64,000 nt of DNA from the NCBI GenBank assembly GCA_029706075.1, contig JAINUG010000018.1:2255001-2319000 (forward strand). Reading direction: 5' to 3'. The translations under genes and the position numbers were made by a program. The stretch is from Aldrovandia affinis (lineage: Eukaryota; Chordata; Actinopteri; Notacanthiformes; Halosauridae). Of this stretch, positions 45,118 through 58,300 are shown piece after piece. Below the pieces are notes generated by a model, which was not told the origin of the DNA, ran no database searches, and was given only the letters and a program-made list of their open reading frames with translations. How positions within the stretch are numbered: position 1 is the stretch's first letter; the number at the start of each line of letters is the position of its first letter.

Positions 45118-48100
45118 GCGTGATGACCTTTGAGGAATGAGTCCTGCTAATGCAAGTGCTATGTTGTTCCAGCCCCAAGCATGCAGTCATATCCAAATCA
45201 AATGTAGACACCCCCCTAAAAATAACTAAAAGTAACGGGTGATTCAGTGGTTTTATATATATTCGGATTCTAAAGGTTTAATTTAGAATTCTTCAAAGTA
45301 ATGCATATATTGTGTTTTCATGGCATATTTTATTTTATTGAACATTAATTCATCAAATCTTTACACACTATCATGTCATGTTTCTTGGGTGGCAGGGGAT
45401 AGATGTATATGGGCACCATCCGTGCCTCATTTCAATGTTTATTCCTAAACCTGTGTAGAACCTGGACCTGTTTTAATTCACCAATTCGCCTGGAGCTTCA
45501 ACGTCTCGCATTTTGTCCATGCAAGACGAGAGATTTGCAGGAAGTCTCTGAGGATTTCGACAGTCGCAATGTTCGTGACAATACATCAGCGGCCCTGTTC
45601 TGCATTCCCGTCTTTCTCTGAGAAACGTGTCCGTTCTTAGAGAAGTCAATTTGTGCTGGAAGCGCTCAATTCCTTTCTAAATGGAGGGAGTAAAGGGCAG
45701 CAGTACAGAAAACTAAAAACTATTTATACAGTATACAATGCTATCAGGACCGCCACACTGCAGGGTACACTGATAGCTTGACCCCTTTGGCTGCAGAGGG
45801 AGACCGCGCCTATCAGCATTCTAGACACAGCCACCGTTATTAAGATGATTTCAAAAGCAGCAAGCTTGGGGTTCTCTTGATGGATTCCTGTGTCCATCCG
45901 TCCTGAAAACAAATTGTGTGCTTTTTTTCTTTCTCCTAAGGTATATTGAGTATGTGCCACACTGAATTTGTATTTATTTATAATTTATCCCATACTTACT
46001 TATAAGATGATAGCATGTACCCCCCCATGGACGCGCACACTGTCACACACATAAATAACAGCTTCTGGTATTGTGTGGCCAAATCATGTTCTTCAAACTG
46101 TTCCTCCAGTTAACATTTCTGTTTTACTCCTCCTCTGGTCTCCCGCCTGTGTAGACCCCCCTTTGCTCTGTGACAAATGATTCCCCTGCATGAACACAAA
46201 GGAGACGATTTGCATGTTGTAATTTTGAGGCTCCAGATCTCTGTCAAAAACAGAACCCCCATGGGGTCAGGGGGTTGCCGCAGTGAGGTACAGAATAATT
46301 GAAAATGCGGCCTGCGATGAAATGAAATTTGTCTCCTTGTCACTTAAGGTTGTCTCCCCATCTTGTTTTGTGAAGCAAACTTGTCGGAGGCACGGGCAGA
46401 CTTGGGCGGCCACCTGAGCACGACAGGGCCACTGGATAATTTTCTATTTTAATAACTGCGGTGATTGTAATATATATTTATGAAGCCTACAGTGTGCCGA
46501 CGCCCGCGTTTGAGGACAGCAGGTGTTCGGCGGATAAAGATATTGCATGTAAACATTTCCAGGATCAGAAAGCACTTTCAAAGGCTACTGGGTCACAGAG
46601 AATACCAAGCCACATACCAATCTACAGGTGCCTCAGTAATCCCAATGCCAGGGGCTTGCCAAGTGTCGAAATGGAAATTAAGTTTTAGAATTCAGCTTTG
46701 GATGATTTGAGTCCAGCCTGCTGGAGAAATGCTATCTTGGAGCTGTGAATACCAAATAAAAAATAAACATATCTATGTTTCTCGGCCACGTCTGTTTCAA
46801 GTCCATGCAGTCTCAATGCCTACGGAAATTAATTTTTCCATGCATGTTTTCAGAGACTGAGGTTGAATTAGTCCATGGCAGCTGCTGACAAATGCCTGTT
46901 TGAGGTTTTGTTGAGGGCAAACTAAGGGTGCTAATGCCCCTGTTCCACATTTTTGACTTACCGATAAGAAACACAGCAGAATGAGTGACAGAGCTTCTGT
47001 TCATTTTTATTGTAAATTCCTCTTTGTGTGGCTTATATTACACAGTATTATCATTCTGAACCCCCCCTTTATATGCACTGGTTGTAAGTTATTGTATATG
47101 ATGTGGGAAGAAGCCACTTTTTTTCTTTTGATGATATTTTTTGCTTGGTTTCCATTTGAAATGAATAATGTCAGACTTCCAGATTAGATCAATTAGCATA
47201 TTAATGTTGGATTAGATGCAAACAATGTGGGTTTAATGAAGTATAATGCAGTTAATGCTTTAAGCATTTATCGTTGTATCACATTCTAAAGTGTTACCAA
47301 TACATCTATAACTTTTTAAAGAATAATCAAAGTTAAATTATTACAGCAATCTAAGTTCACTCATGAACAGTGATGTGGTTATGTGTTGCTGTGGTTCAGT
47401 CAATTGATCGATTGGAATATTAAATATATTGAATCAGGTTGTTCAAATGGAAATAAATTGTCTGTCACATTTCCATGAGAACTGCATGGCATAAACCATT
47501 CCACAACTTCTCTATGAGAAAATGTTTTACAAGGTGGATTACACTACAATTGGTGAACGGTGGTGCAGTTTCTGTACTGAGCAATTAAATCAGACATGAA
47601 ATACAGCCATGCTTCCATGTTATGCTTTATTTCAAATAAATACTGTATTCCACATGGCCTCAGGGCCTCATGCAAATCTGCCTCTATAACTTGTTAAAAA
47701 ACGAATATGTAAAAAAAAGAAATTAAAAACCAAACGATCCTATGGAGCATATACCTTGCACAGAGAATCAAGATGATCTCAGTAGAGATTTAAATCTTTC
47801 GGTTGTCAATTTGGTTAGATTGCCTGAGAGACATAACATAAATCTGCCAGTTGCATCAAGCATGTTACAATAAATTAAAAATCTATTTTTGGGAAATCAT
47901 TTCATTTAATTAACTGTAAATGTCACATTGCACTCGTATTACATGAATTGACATGGTTGCCAGTCATACGCAGAATACCCAGAATAAAAACTGAGCTGTT
48001 ACTCCCTACAATGCAACTGAGATTAAGATTAGATAGGATTGGTTGTCTTTATTGCACATATTAATGGCTCAGGAGTTAATGCATCCAGCTGTGCCAGGAC

Positions 48101-49420
48101 TAATCTGGAACATAAAAAATGGAAAATGCTGCTGTGATATTTGATTGAATGTCATTGACGAAGGATGGCAAAATTGTTTGGAGGCAAAAAGATTTAGTAT
48201 CAGTCATTACAGAGTGGCAGATTACAAGTTATAAAGTTTAATTATGTTCACCAAACATGATGGTGCCAGGCTTTGGATGTGATCAGTGATTGCTCCCCTT
48301 TTCTCACGGTGACAGTATGCCATTAAGGAGATCCGGTTACTTAATTAAGCAAAATCATGTTAATTGTAAAATGAGTTTCTGTCTCCTGTGCTTAATATTC
48401 CCAGTGTATATTGTACACCCCTGATAATGATGAAGGCAACAAAAGGATGGTGTGTATTAAACCCAAAAAAACGGTCTTAAGTGAGAGATAATGATTGGCA
48501 AAAGCAGAAAAATTGGGAAATTCACACGAGAACCCCGACCATTATCTTGACCTATGTACTGACAACTCTTCCAACGCACCATGCTTTGATACTTGCATCA
48601 GAACCGTAACTATTTTAGTCAAACAATGTACTCACCACTGGGCAGGCTGCTGAGGATTCAATAAAACCTTCCCTTTGAATCAACAACCAAAGAGATTATT
48701 TTCAGAGGAATGCAGGAATGCAGAGGTGATACATTTGTAGAAAAATATTATGTAAGTATTCGGTTGCTGTGTGTACTTAAAATTGATCAATTTTGTGTCT
48801 TGAAACTTTCTAGTAATTAACGATCTGTAAAATAAAAGAGGTAATCACTGTCAAAATCCATGAATGACAATGGAAATAATAGATAGTAATTGAGGAGTAA
48901 CAACACCTAGGCTATTTGTTTAAATCAGTAGATATTTCCATATGTTCAATTTCAAATATACACATCAATTTTAATTTTGTTTAATTTAATCTAGACTTGA
49001 ATACATATTCAAGCGAAGCATTTTCAATCATGAATGATGCTTAAGGCCCAATCTTCAAAATGTAGGCTTAACTGCTGATGCTGTTCTTAAAATGAACTGT
49101 AATTCTTAAAATAAATTAGATTGATTTATTTCAAAACTGATTAGTGGATATGTGTGATGTCTATGCGAGTGCACACAAAATATGAATGTGGGTCACATGC
49201 CTAAATCACACTGAACCTGTATAATAATAATGATAGTCATACTACTAATAATAAAAATGATGATGATAATTATAACAGAGGGGTAAAACAGACAAAAGCT
49301 AGGGGGAAGGCAATAAATAACAATACATCAATACATAAGACAATAAATCAATACAGAAGCGCAATTCTACAATACAATTTGTATCATACAATTCTGATTA
49401 TGACTTTTCAGTTCAGAGGG
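45118..49420. other. 4.3 kb without recognised genes or transposons
   Basis: No repeats or exons were recognised. Two parts stand out by more even base composition and lack of simple repeats: 46130-46720 and 48040-48430. They could be conserved non-coding elements of a nearby developmental gene, but this cannot be decided from one sequence. Confidence 0.5.
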
Positions 49421-50384
49421 TAGTGTGAGTGGGACACAGTCACCCTTTTTGATTACTCAAAAAGGGTGTGGAGGGTGTTGGTCTCAGCAACATGGGAGTG
49501 GCAGGGTTGCCTTTGTTTTCCCATGCTGTGGAGGTCTTTGGAGCAGTGAGACTTTCCGGGGGCAGGTTTGGCACTCTCGCAGGGTGTGAGAGTGTGAACT
49601 GTTGCCCGGAAGGTTGCTCCAAAGGCCATCATTGATTTAAGCATTATTTAATTGGTGTTGATTGGTAAGTGATTATTCACTTACCTGGTTGTGTGTGAGA
49701 ATGTGAGTGGATGTGAATTGGCAATTGTTTATTGATTGTGATTGGATATGTGAGTGATAGACAGGTGATTGCCTCACGAGTCCCACCTGAGCCAGGCAGA
49801 AAGTAAGCCTATTTAAGAGCAGTTTGAAAAAGAAAGTTTGAGTGTCTCTGTGTGCATGGGTTTGGGAAGCACTTGAAAAGTCACTGGATATGTGTGTGCC
49901 TGGGGAGGTTCTAGTGGAACTCCAGACTGAAGGGGTGCGGTGTACTGTTGATGTGTGTTGATGTGTGTTGATGATGTGTGTGTCGGGACAGTGTGTAGAG
50001 TTCTACCCTGTCCCGTTAAGTGTTGATGCATGTAAAATGTGAATGCATGGAAGCGGTGTGGAAAGCTGCTGACTATCGGTTTATTGCGTGTTCCCTGAAA
50101 GGGGATTCCCCGTCGGAGGAGGCGGGCTTTCATTTACTGTTTATTTTAGTTCATTATTTTAGTTGATTGTTTTTGCCTGAAAGCTTTGCGGCAAGTAGGG
50201 TGAAGACTTTGTGTTTGTGTTTGTTTCATGTTAACCTGCTCTCCCGCTGTTTCTCTCTCCCGGGTCTGGGAGAGGGACAAAAAAATAAAGATCCGGTCCA
50301 TAGACTGGCAAACCCCACTCCTCTGCCACTTCTTACCATCGGCTGCTCTGCTCTAGTCCAGGGATTGTCACGTGGCGTGTGACA
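49421..50384 (+). repeat. possible solo LTR, about 960 bp
   Basis: The segment runs from TGTGAGTGGGACACAG to CACGTGGCGTGTGACAC. Its ends are weakly inverted, as LTR ends often are. It has CCTATTTAAGAGC (TATA-like) near 49809 and AATAAAG (poly(A)-like) near 50285 in the expected order and spacing, and is GC-richer than both neighbours. No internal region, primer site or convincing target duplication was found. Confidence 0.4.
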
Positions 50385-50615
50385 CTCTGGTACTCAGTTG
50401 TCTGAAAATCTTATACATTTTCATATCTTGCTACCATTAGTTCAGCTATACACTGTGTACTTACTTTATGTAGGCTAATTTGGCAGTGATTACCTATTTT
50501 TTGGCTATTGCCAACCATTATCCTTCACTTAGACATACAGTAGGTTTTTCGGTTTCATTTTCAGACTTTTTTTTTAGCCGTAAGGTAATTTAATCACCTT
50601 TACATTCAGATGTTA

Positions 50616-50745
50616 CACATAATTGTACAGTACCCCTTTGGAATGTTTCACATTTATGTTCTTACTTCAAGGAATCAAAATTGATTTAATTGCTATGTAT
50701 TGCCACTGATCAACAGAAAATACTCTATAATGTCAAAAAAAAAAA
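50616..50745 (+). repeat. solo arm of the 1556-2775 Tc1-type family
   Basis: ACAGTACCCCTTTGGAATGT followed by GGAATCAAAATTGATTTAAT and GATCAACAGAAAATACTCTA parallels the left arm at 1575-1680 over about 110 bp. No opposite arm is nearby, so only one end remains. Confidence 0.75.
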
Positions 50746-51993
50746 AAAAACTTGCTTCAACAAGCACATGGCCAACACAACAGTTCTGCCATGCTTTCCC
50801 CTTAAATGTTTTCCCTTCCATTTAAAAGAAATGCTCCTCCCTTGCCAGTCGCTGCTGTCAAAACCGTTCCCCGGTGGAAAAGGGAGTGCACCCACTATGT
50901 TTGCTTTGACCTAAGTTCTAAACTTCTGACACTGCATGGAAGTGTTTTTTTTTAACGACTTGAAATAGAATTCAATATTTCAGTTTCAGAAAATACACAG
51001 AAATGTATCCAAAATGTATTATAAATCAGTTCTGTTGTGCAAATCTATTCAGCCAGAGCCCCATTCCAGGTGGATCCAAACAGATTGTCATGGTAACAAC
51101 ACCATGGGTTCCATTGTCATATGCCTCTGAAAACAGGCATCTAAGACACTAAAATGGCAACATGTTGCCATAATGAAGTATAAACTATTACTAATTTTAT
51201 TTTTGTTAAATAAATTGCCCGGAACCCAAAAGTGGCATGTGCCCCAGTTTCACATGCGTATACAGTGCTTCCGTGATTTTAAGCAGAACTGGACTGGTCT
51301 GATATGCGTTTACCTATCTGAGCCCAGCAGTGACTGCAAGAAGCATCTGAGAGCATGTTTGAAAGCTTAGAACCTGACCAATCTATACCAATTCCATGTA
51401 CAACCAACCAACAGCTATTCAGATGATAAACCACGGAGCCCACATTCGGTGGCTGGATATAAACTTTTTTCTATGAGCAAAACAACCTTGGCTCTTATAC
51501 GCTAAGCACAATGAGCTGATACACACATCTAAGTCTTGAGAAACACACAGCAAAACACACAGCAAGAAAATCAGTTCAATGTAAACATGGCAAAAATGTA
51601 TGACAAAAGCTAATTATAGAAATTATTGTATGCATCCCTGAGATATTTGAATGTGATTTTGTTTTAGGTGACTTGGAACATGATTTTTCAAAGCATTACA
51701 ATCGTTTAAAGATTTACAACTTTCGGTGATGGGAGAGTTTTTCCAAGAGCAATGTTTAGCATAGCATCTGCATTTGGGTGTAATAAATGACCTGCTGTTT
51801 TATGATCATGATCAGTCATAAAAATTATGAATTGGCATAAATAAAAAAATTATAAATTGTGTTATCTTTGATACACGTTGGTCTAGCGCCTTTGCACTGA
51901 GTTAGCATGGTTACTTTCTACTTAATTTGATTTTTAAAAGTACATCTGATTTATGCACTGACATAAAAGAGTTTTTATAACATAAACCTGACT
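50746..51993. other. unannotated DNA
   Basis: No gene or mobile element was recognised. It opens with a short A run at the end of the Tc1-type arm. Confidence 0.5.
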
Positions 51994-52062
51994 GGCAGTG
52001 TAGTGTATTGGTTAGGGACCTGGGCTTGTAACTCAGAGGTTGCAGGTTCAATGCTATTGTGA
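51994..52062 (+). repeat. SINE head fragment
   Basis: GGCAGTGTAGTGTATTGGTT, AGGGACCTGGG and GGTTGCAGGTTCAATGC repeat the tRNA-like head of the SINE at 44903. The rest of that SINE is absent. This is a 3'-truncated copy. Confidence 0.75.
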
Positions 52063-53299
52063 TGCAACCCGGTCACATTTTGGCAGCTGGGCACATTTTG
52101 GCTTGACAGAACCCACAGATCTTAAATAATTGTTAAAGACTGTTTCTATTGGTTTGTTCTAAATAGTTATAATGTCCTGTTTGACTCACATTTGTAAAAA
52201 ATATGTTAAAATAAAGATGAGAACCCCCAATCGTAAAAATATATTTCTTATGGAGGTCCTTGTGGCATATGGGTGGTCCAGGATCCCTCCAGACCCCCCT
52301 GTTTACGATACATTTCTTACCTAATTCTGATTGAACGTATTTACTTAAGCACTGAGAAAAATACACTGAGAAAAGGTTTGAACACCACACAGCTAGTGTA
52401 GTTTACTTTATTACCATACTTTACAGTTATCCCTGGGTATGGTATCACAACACATGCTCTGACATTTTACCATTTCTGAGATCCATAGTCCACAATCCAC
52501 ATACCAAAATGTTCTGTCTCCACATGCATCCATGTCTTTCTGTCACTTCTTCTCAATCTGCCTTCCTCACCCCCCCTTTCTCATTCTGTCTCACATTCTC
52601 TCTTCCTTCTCCCTTCCTCTCTTTCCCCATTCATCTTCCTTCCTCCTGGTCTAGTACTACAATGAGACCATCATGAAAAGAATTTTAAAGTTTTTTTTCC
52701 AATTTAGAAAATGTAGACATTCTATATTTTTGTGTTCAGTAAATGTACAGTCAAAAGACAGCAACTCTTCCCCAGGGCAATATTAATTCACTGCCAAACA
52801 GCATGTCAAAGCATTCTCTGCAGGTAAAATCCCACTGCTGCCACCACAACTTCAATCTGTTTGGAGGTGCAATACACTGGAGCAAAATGTTTGTCTATTT
52901 ATGAAGCACAGGGTCAGAAGGGCATCCCATTTCTTTGCTAAACGTTACTGCAATGCTTAGTCTCTTTTTTCATATCGCCAAGGGACAATGGAGTAAAAAC
53001 AAAGAAAGTTCTTCAAAGGGTTTGACTTGGAATAGTAACCTGGCTCTGGTTTCACTTTTTGTAGTTAATTTTGAAGTATGAGTTTATTCTCATTTCTTAA
53101 TTCTACTATTCAATGACATCAGCTGGGATGTCATCAAAATGTGCCCTTACATTTGACTTATTTCTTTCCTCACATACATTTAATTGTAAGGCTCATATTA
53201 TATTGAAAGTCAAAGTTAGGGACAAATGTCAATTTAATCCAGGTTTAAATATATATACTATAAATGTAAATATATACAGTATTTAATATATATATATTT
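52063..53299. other. unannotated DNA with a polypyrimidine tract
   Basis: Positions 52530-52650 are strongly C/T-rich on the plus strand. No gene was recognised elsewhere. Confidence 0.5.
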
Positions 53300-53680
53300 T
53301 GGTTCTGACTTTTTCTAGTTTTCCAATTTAGTAGCCAATTACACCCTCTATTTATTTAGATTCACCCTCCCCCATGAACTCGCCGCCCATCTCTACGGGG
53401 CAAGCTATTCTCCGAGGCCAGTGATGATCCACCTCCTCCGAGACAGAATTCGCCCACCTACTTTCCAGAAACACCCTTCGCGCTTTTTGACAAGCCCGTG
53501 CCGGCTCACCCTCCCCTTTCCCCCTGGGGTGGACAGCTAAATGCCACCCCCGATTGGGCCTCCCGGCCAGGGCTGGTCTGATGCAGTCGGGTTTCAAACC
53601 GCGACTGCAATAGGCAGCTCACACTCTCAAAGCACCAGTCGATGCGAGTGCGTTAGACCGCTATGCTATCCGAGGCCCAG
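53300..53680 (-). mobile_element. tRNA-derived SINE of a second family
   Basis: On the minus strand it starts GCCTCGGATAGCATAGCGGT followed by CTAACGC, an A-box-like head, and has GGTTTGAAACCC (plus 53589-53600), a B-box-like sequence, about 65 bp later. A GC-rich body with GGCCGGGAGGCCC follows, and the tail carries GTAATTGGCTACTAAATTGG. The total is about 380 bp. The tail differs from the L2 tail, so a different LINE partner is implied. A tail fragment of the same family is in the hAT element near 38190-38300. Confidence 0.65.
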
Positions 53681-53898
53681 GTACGCCATTTTTAAAGCAG
53701 TGTTTAAATAATCTACAGAGTTGTTGGGAATGACCACAGAGCTAGGATCAGTGCTCTCCTGCCGGCAGTCCGGGGCATTGGTTCTACTCAGAGAGAACAC
53801 TGTAAAATTATAAGTAAAATTCAGCTGCAGCCATAACTGCAGTAACCCATTAACAGAAAGTATGTGAAGTAAGGATTGGAGAGCTGAAGTAAGTAGGA

Positions 53899-54660
53899 GC
53901 CCCCCAGGAATGCGTGTTGAGCCCTCTCCTCTACTCCCTGTACACCCACGATTGCATGGCCATGCATAGCTCCAACGTCATCATCAAGTTTGCTGATGAC
54001 ACGACGGTGTTGGGACTGATCTCCGACGACGACGAGACAGCCTACAGAGAGGAGGTTGGATCACTGACACAGTGGTGCCAGGAGAACAACCTCGCCCTCA
54101 ACGCCCAGAAGACCAAGGAGCTGATCGTGGACTACAGGAAGCAGAGAGGAGAGCACGCCCCCATCTCCATAGACAGGGTTGCAGTAGAGAGGGTCAGCAG
54201 CTTCAAGTTCCTCTGTGTGCATATCTCCGAGGACCTCAAATGGACCACACACGTGGTGAAAAGGGCCCAACAACGCCTGTACTTCCTCAGACGTCTGAGG
54301 AAATTCAACATGTGCCGCCGCATCCTCCGAACATTCTACACCGGTACGATCGAGAGTGTTCTCTCAGGATGCATCACCGTCTGGTATGGGAACTGCACCG
54401 CACTCGAGCGCAGAGCGCTACAGAGGGTCGTGCGAACGGCCCAGGACATCGTTGGAGGGGAGCTTCCCTCCCTCCAGGACATTTACACCAGGCGGTGCGT
54501 GGCAAAGGCCAAACGTATTATTAAAGACATTAACCACCCCTGCCACAAACTGTACTCACCTTTACCGTCAGGCAGAAGATACCGTAGTATCAAGTGCCGC
54601 ACAAATAGACTCAGGGACAGCTTCCATAGTCAGGCCATCAGGCTGCTGAACAAGAGCTGA
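53899..54660 (+). pseudogene. LINE ORF2 C-terminal third (RT palm end, thumb, C-terminus)
   Basis: An uninterrupted plus-strand frame of about 250 codons ends at TGA 54658-54660. It contains GAPQECVLSPLLYSLYTHDC, IIKFADDTTVLGLI (FADD, the catalytic RT box), WCQENNLALNAQKTKELIVD, VSSFKFLCVHISEDLKWTTH, RAQQRLYFLRRLRKFNMCRR and LYSPLPSGRRYRSIKCRTNR. GAPQG is changed to GAPQE. Upstream coding sequence is missing because of 5' truncation at about 53895, so no start codon or endonuclease is present. The lack of stops and frameshifts suggests a fairly recent insertion. Confidence 0.9.
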
Positions 54661-54958
54661 TCCTCGCGCTTTGCACACATTCAAATTGTATTTGTAATTG
54701 TATTTTGTAATTATATTGAGCCAGTATCATTGCACATTCATATCTAACTTGCACTATTCTGTAAATTGTATTTTTCCCAGTTAAATTTGTATTTTGCACA
54801 GTCTAAACTTAAATTGGTACTTATAGTTCTGTTCTATAGTCTTGTAATTTTGCACAGTTTTAACTCCAATCTTCATTTGTGATTCTATCCGATAGTTTTT
54901 TTATATAGTCTGTACAGAATGCTGTCATTTGCACTTGCTCAGTTTAAATCTGTATTTT

Positions 54959-55078
54959 CTCATCTCATCTCCAGCCACTTATTCCTGGTCAGGGTCGCGG
55001 GGGGGCTGGAGCCTATCCCAGCATGCATTGGGGCAAGAGGCAGGAATACATCCTGGACAGGTCGCCAATCCATCGCAG
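54959..55078 (-). mobile_element. truncated SINE/RTE-type tail with 12-bp target duplication
   Basis: The 120-bp piece starts CTCATCTCATCTCC on the plus strand and matches the 3' part of the SINE at 59540-59907 (CTTATTCCTGGTCAGGGTCG, GTCGCCAATCCATCGCAG). It is flanked by AATCTGTATTTT at 54947-54958 and 55079-55090, an exact 12-bp duplication. It sits in the 3' UTR of the CR1/Rex1-like LINE. Confidence 0.92.
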
Positions 55079-55335
55079 AATCTGTATTTTGCATAGGTTA
55101 ATTTTTGCACTGTTTTTTAGCTTTAAATTTTTACTTATGTTTAATGTATACTTATAGTTTAAATTTTGCACCGTTTTTAGCTAAATTTTTATTTATGTTC
55201 TACTTATAGTTTAATTATATAGTCCTATAACTGCTGTTTGCTGTCGGGCGTTTTCTGACACAAGAATTTCATTCACCGCGTTATACTTGTATAATCTGTG
55301 ATTTGATAATAAAACTACTTGACTTGACTTGACTT

Positions 55336-58300
55336 GCTTCCATGGGACTACAAAGGAACAAAGTAAAAAAAAAAAAATGAACCTGAAAAAAACGGGGAAG
55401 GGGATCGAAGACACAGGGTGCAGACCCCTTGCGAGATCAAACTGCGAGATCACACTGCAGAAGAATTGGGGTCGTAAGCAAATGGCTCTGCGCCTTAGTT
55501 AAGGGATCCTTCATACCTGAAGTTTATCCGCAGTCGTGAACTGAAGTAGCTTAAGCGATGAGCTTAATTAATCTTGCATGCTTATTCAGTGGAGGTCTCT
55601 CGTGAGCTGTGGCAGTTATTTCCAATGACATTGAATTATGGGCGTTCGAGTTTGGGGTTTGAAGTTTGGGGGGGTGGGGGTATGGGTGTATGCAGTGCCA
55701 CCTCCTGCCAGTAACCTACCTGTAGTGTGACAACACTGTTACACAATCCATGTGCATCAAGGAAACCAGTGTGCATTCCGGGTGCATCAGGATTCAGATC
55801 CGTCACTGGGGATTCCACAAAGGAGCCATTTCCTATTGAACATGCCATATATTTACACACACTGTATAGTAGAAATGTGCCACAGTTTGCTTTTATTTAA
55901 TTCAGTCATTTTCAGCACTGCTCTCTCGTTATTTGTCCCATCCTGTTGGCCAGTACTTCACAGCCCCATGTTTTACAGGAGCAAGAAATATAAGAGAATA
56001 CAAAAATAAAATCCTGTGAATGTCTATAAACTTGGTGCTTTTTCTTGTTTCGGCTTAAGGCAATATGTTTTAATAATGAGCTTCTCTTTTGTGAAAACTC
56101 AAAACTTCACCAGAAATGCCTTTTTCACATGTCAGGTTGTGCTGGTTTAATCTAAGGTTCATTACGACTGGGGAGTTCTGCACCGTGAACTGAAACACAA
56201 CTTCCCTGTGACGGTGAATTACATTTCCAAAGACTCCTCTGGGCAGGCCCTTGGGATAACACAAACAGATGCAGAGACAAAATATAGGCCTGCTCTCTTT
56301 ATTGAGTTGACTTACGGTGCTGGAAAAGCCTATTTACCAACACAATATCAGCCAGTCAGTACAGATGACAGATTTTTTTATATTGTATTCCAGTTTTTTT
56401 ATTTTTTATTTATGAAACTGTAAATTTATATGAATTGCCTTGCTTTCCATGATGTTGTGCAATGAAAACTGGAAATCAAACTTGAGCCTGACGTGCAAGT
56501 CTGAAGCAGGTGATTCAAATATTGATCACCAACATGTCACATAGGAAGAAAATTACTGCATTTAAAAAAAACTAAAAACTGCATGTACTCAGCAAAAATC
56601 ATATGAGCTTTCATTTTAATATCGGTACATAACCATTGGGTTCTAATCAAAGTGCAATTTTGCAATCTCAAATGCAAATTCAAATGTACCATCAAAATCG
56701 GTGGCCGGTGGCTTTCATACACATACGGTCACTTTAATGAAAGGCCTGTGTCCGTGGCAGCCATCCACTTGGCTGTTGGAAGGACATGCCCCTCTCCGTC
56801 GGCTTGTCATCTCGGCCGGATCACGACAGTGTTATGTGTCTCCTGTGGGAGGTATCCCTGAGCCTCAGCCTGACTCCCTGAGAGCTGATGAAATTGGATT
56901 GGAGTACATACACGGCACAGATTCATTTCCATGCTGTTCTGCGTTACCCTTTCTCTGGCTTTATTTTAAAGAGGAATTAAATTACTCGCTTCACTTTTCT
57001 AGCAAGTAAAAAGAAAATGGATAAGGCTAAAAAAATAAAGTATTTTTTCCTACCTCCCCCCCCCCTTTGAGGGATAACAATTTGTCCAGCTGAAATTTTC
57101 TGACATGGTGAGAGAAGGCTCTCCATGTCATACAGAAGTGAAGGTTAAATCATTTGTAATCATTTGACATCCCTGGAGCAGGATTGTATTCAGCGATGTC
57201 CAACTGTCCCTTGTTGCAAGACCCAAAATGCACTAGTTGTGAATTTGAGTTGATGACTTTGGAAAGCTGCTGAGGCCTGTTGCAGAATCATTATCTAGCA
57301 ATATAAAACTTTTTTTTTTTCTTTTTTTTTTTTTCTTTTACAAATAATCAATTTATGCTCCAGGGTGTCTGCTCAAGTACTTTTATTGAAGTCCATTACG
57401 TAGCTCTAACCACAGTGCCCCACTGGAGATTTAAACCCACAAATTCCTGGTTATAAGACCAATTCCAAACACTATTGGCTTGAAATCATACTTAAACTAC
57501 CAGAAAATCTTTATCTAGTTGTCTGATGGTGAAAAACACATGAATTTGAGAGCTGAGGTCCTATCCTCTAGCCTGGACAGTGGCATTGTGCATGTGCATA
57601 ACTAACTCTGCCAACATACAGTATTTATTTTTCACATAGGAAACTCCCCATTTTCATGGGTTATCTAAATTAGTTTATGTAAGTACAATGGACCACTTAT
57701 GACAGGTATGTACCCATAAAGCCAACATCACTTGATAAATGTCTGCTTTATGACAGATATATATTATTATTATTATTATATATACATAATAGAATGGAAA
57801 ATTTACATTTGATTGCTGCCTAACCACTTCCCAATGTGTTTCAATCTGGTTAATTGATGGCAGACTTCAAAGTGAGAGAAGCTGGCTGGTCACATATTAG
57901 CCCTGTACTTTATATGCTATGTTTTCCACCATTATAAACATTAACGTGTTTGGCTAATAAAGTCCAGCATGATCTCTACCGGTTAACTGGCATAGTTCTA
58001 TATGGTTCCCCTGTCTCTCCTATATAAAAATAATACAAAGCTGTTGACCAGATGTCTCGCCTGCATTTCCACACAGGGCAGTGAAACCAAGTCACCAAAT
58101 GTCTTGTTCCTCCTCCCTGTTCTCAAGGTCAGAAACTGGAGAGTGAGGTGTGAGACATGAATCTTCCACGTGGTAGAAAATACATGGGATCTACATAAAT
58201 GTATAGCCACACTAAAGACCTATAAGAATTTAAATGAATAAATGATATTATTTACTATTTATTATATAAATAATGTTTCATTTAAATGAGGTCCTCATTT

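Larger units (their letters stand above)
53895..55335 (+). mobile_element. CR1/Rex1-like LINE, 5'-truncated, with 3' UTR
   Basis: Starts abruptly inside RT (GAPQECVLSPLLYSLYTHD) and continues to the ORF2 stop at 54660 and an AT-rich 3' UTR. The 3' end is followed by short CTTGA repeats near 55317-55337, a microsatellite-like tail as in CR1/L2-group elements. A 120-bp SINE/RTE tail is inserted in the 3' UTR. The protein is related to the LINE at 18343-20535, and this copy supplies the part that the other lacks. Confidence 0.85.

Noticed and set aside
46813-47004. Minus-strand 63-codon frame near a GC-richer block.
   Set aside because: It has no motif, no conserved-looking codon pattern and no splice context.
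53589-53676. tRNA-like A and B boxes suggesting a tRNA gene.
   Set aside because: The boxes belong to a SINE head: the cloverleaf is degenerate, and a 300-bp SINE body and tail follow. The same applies to 44903-44960, 51994-52062 and 59840-59907.
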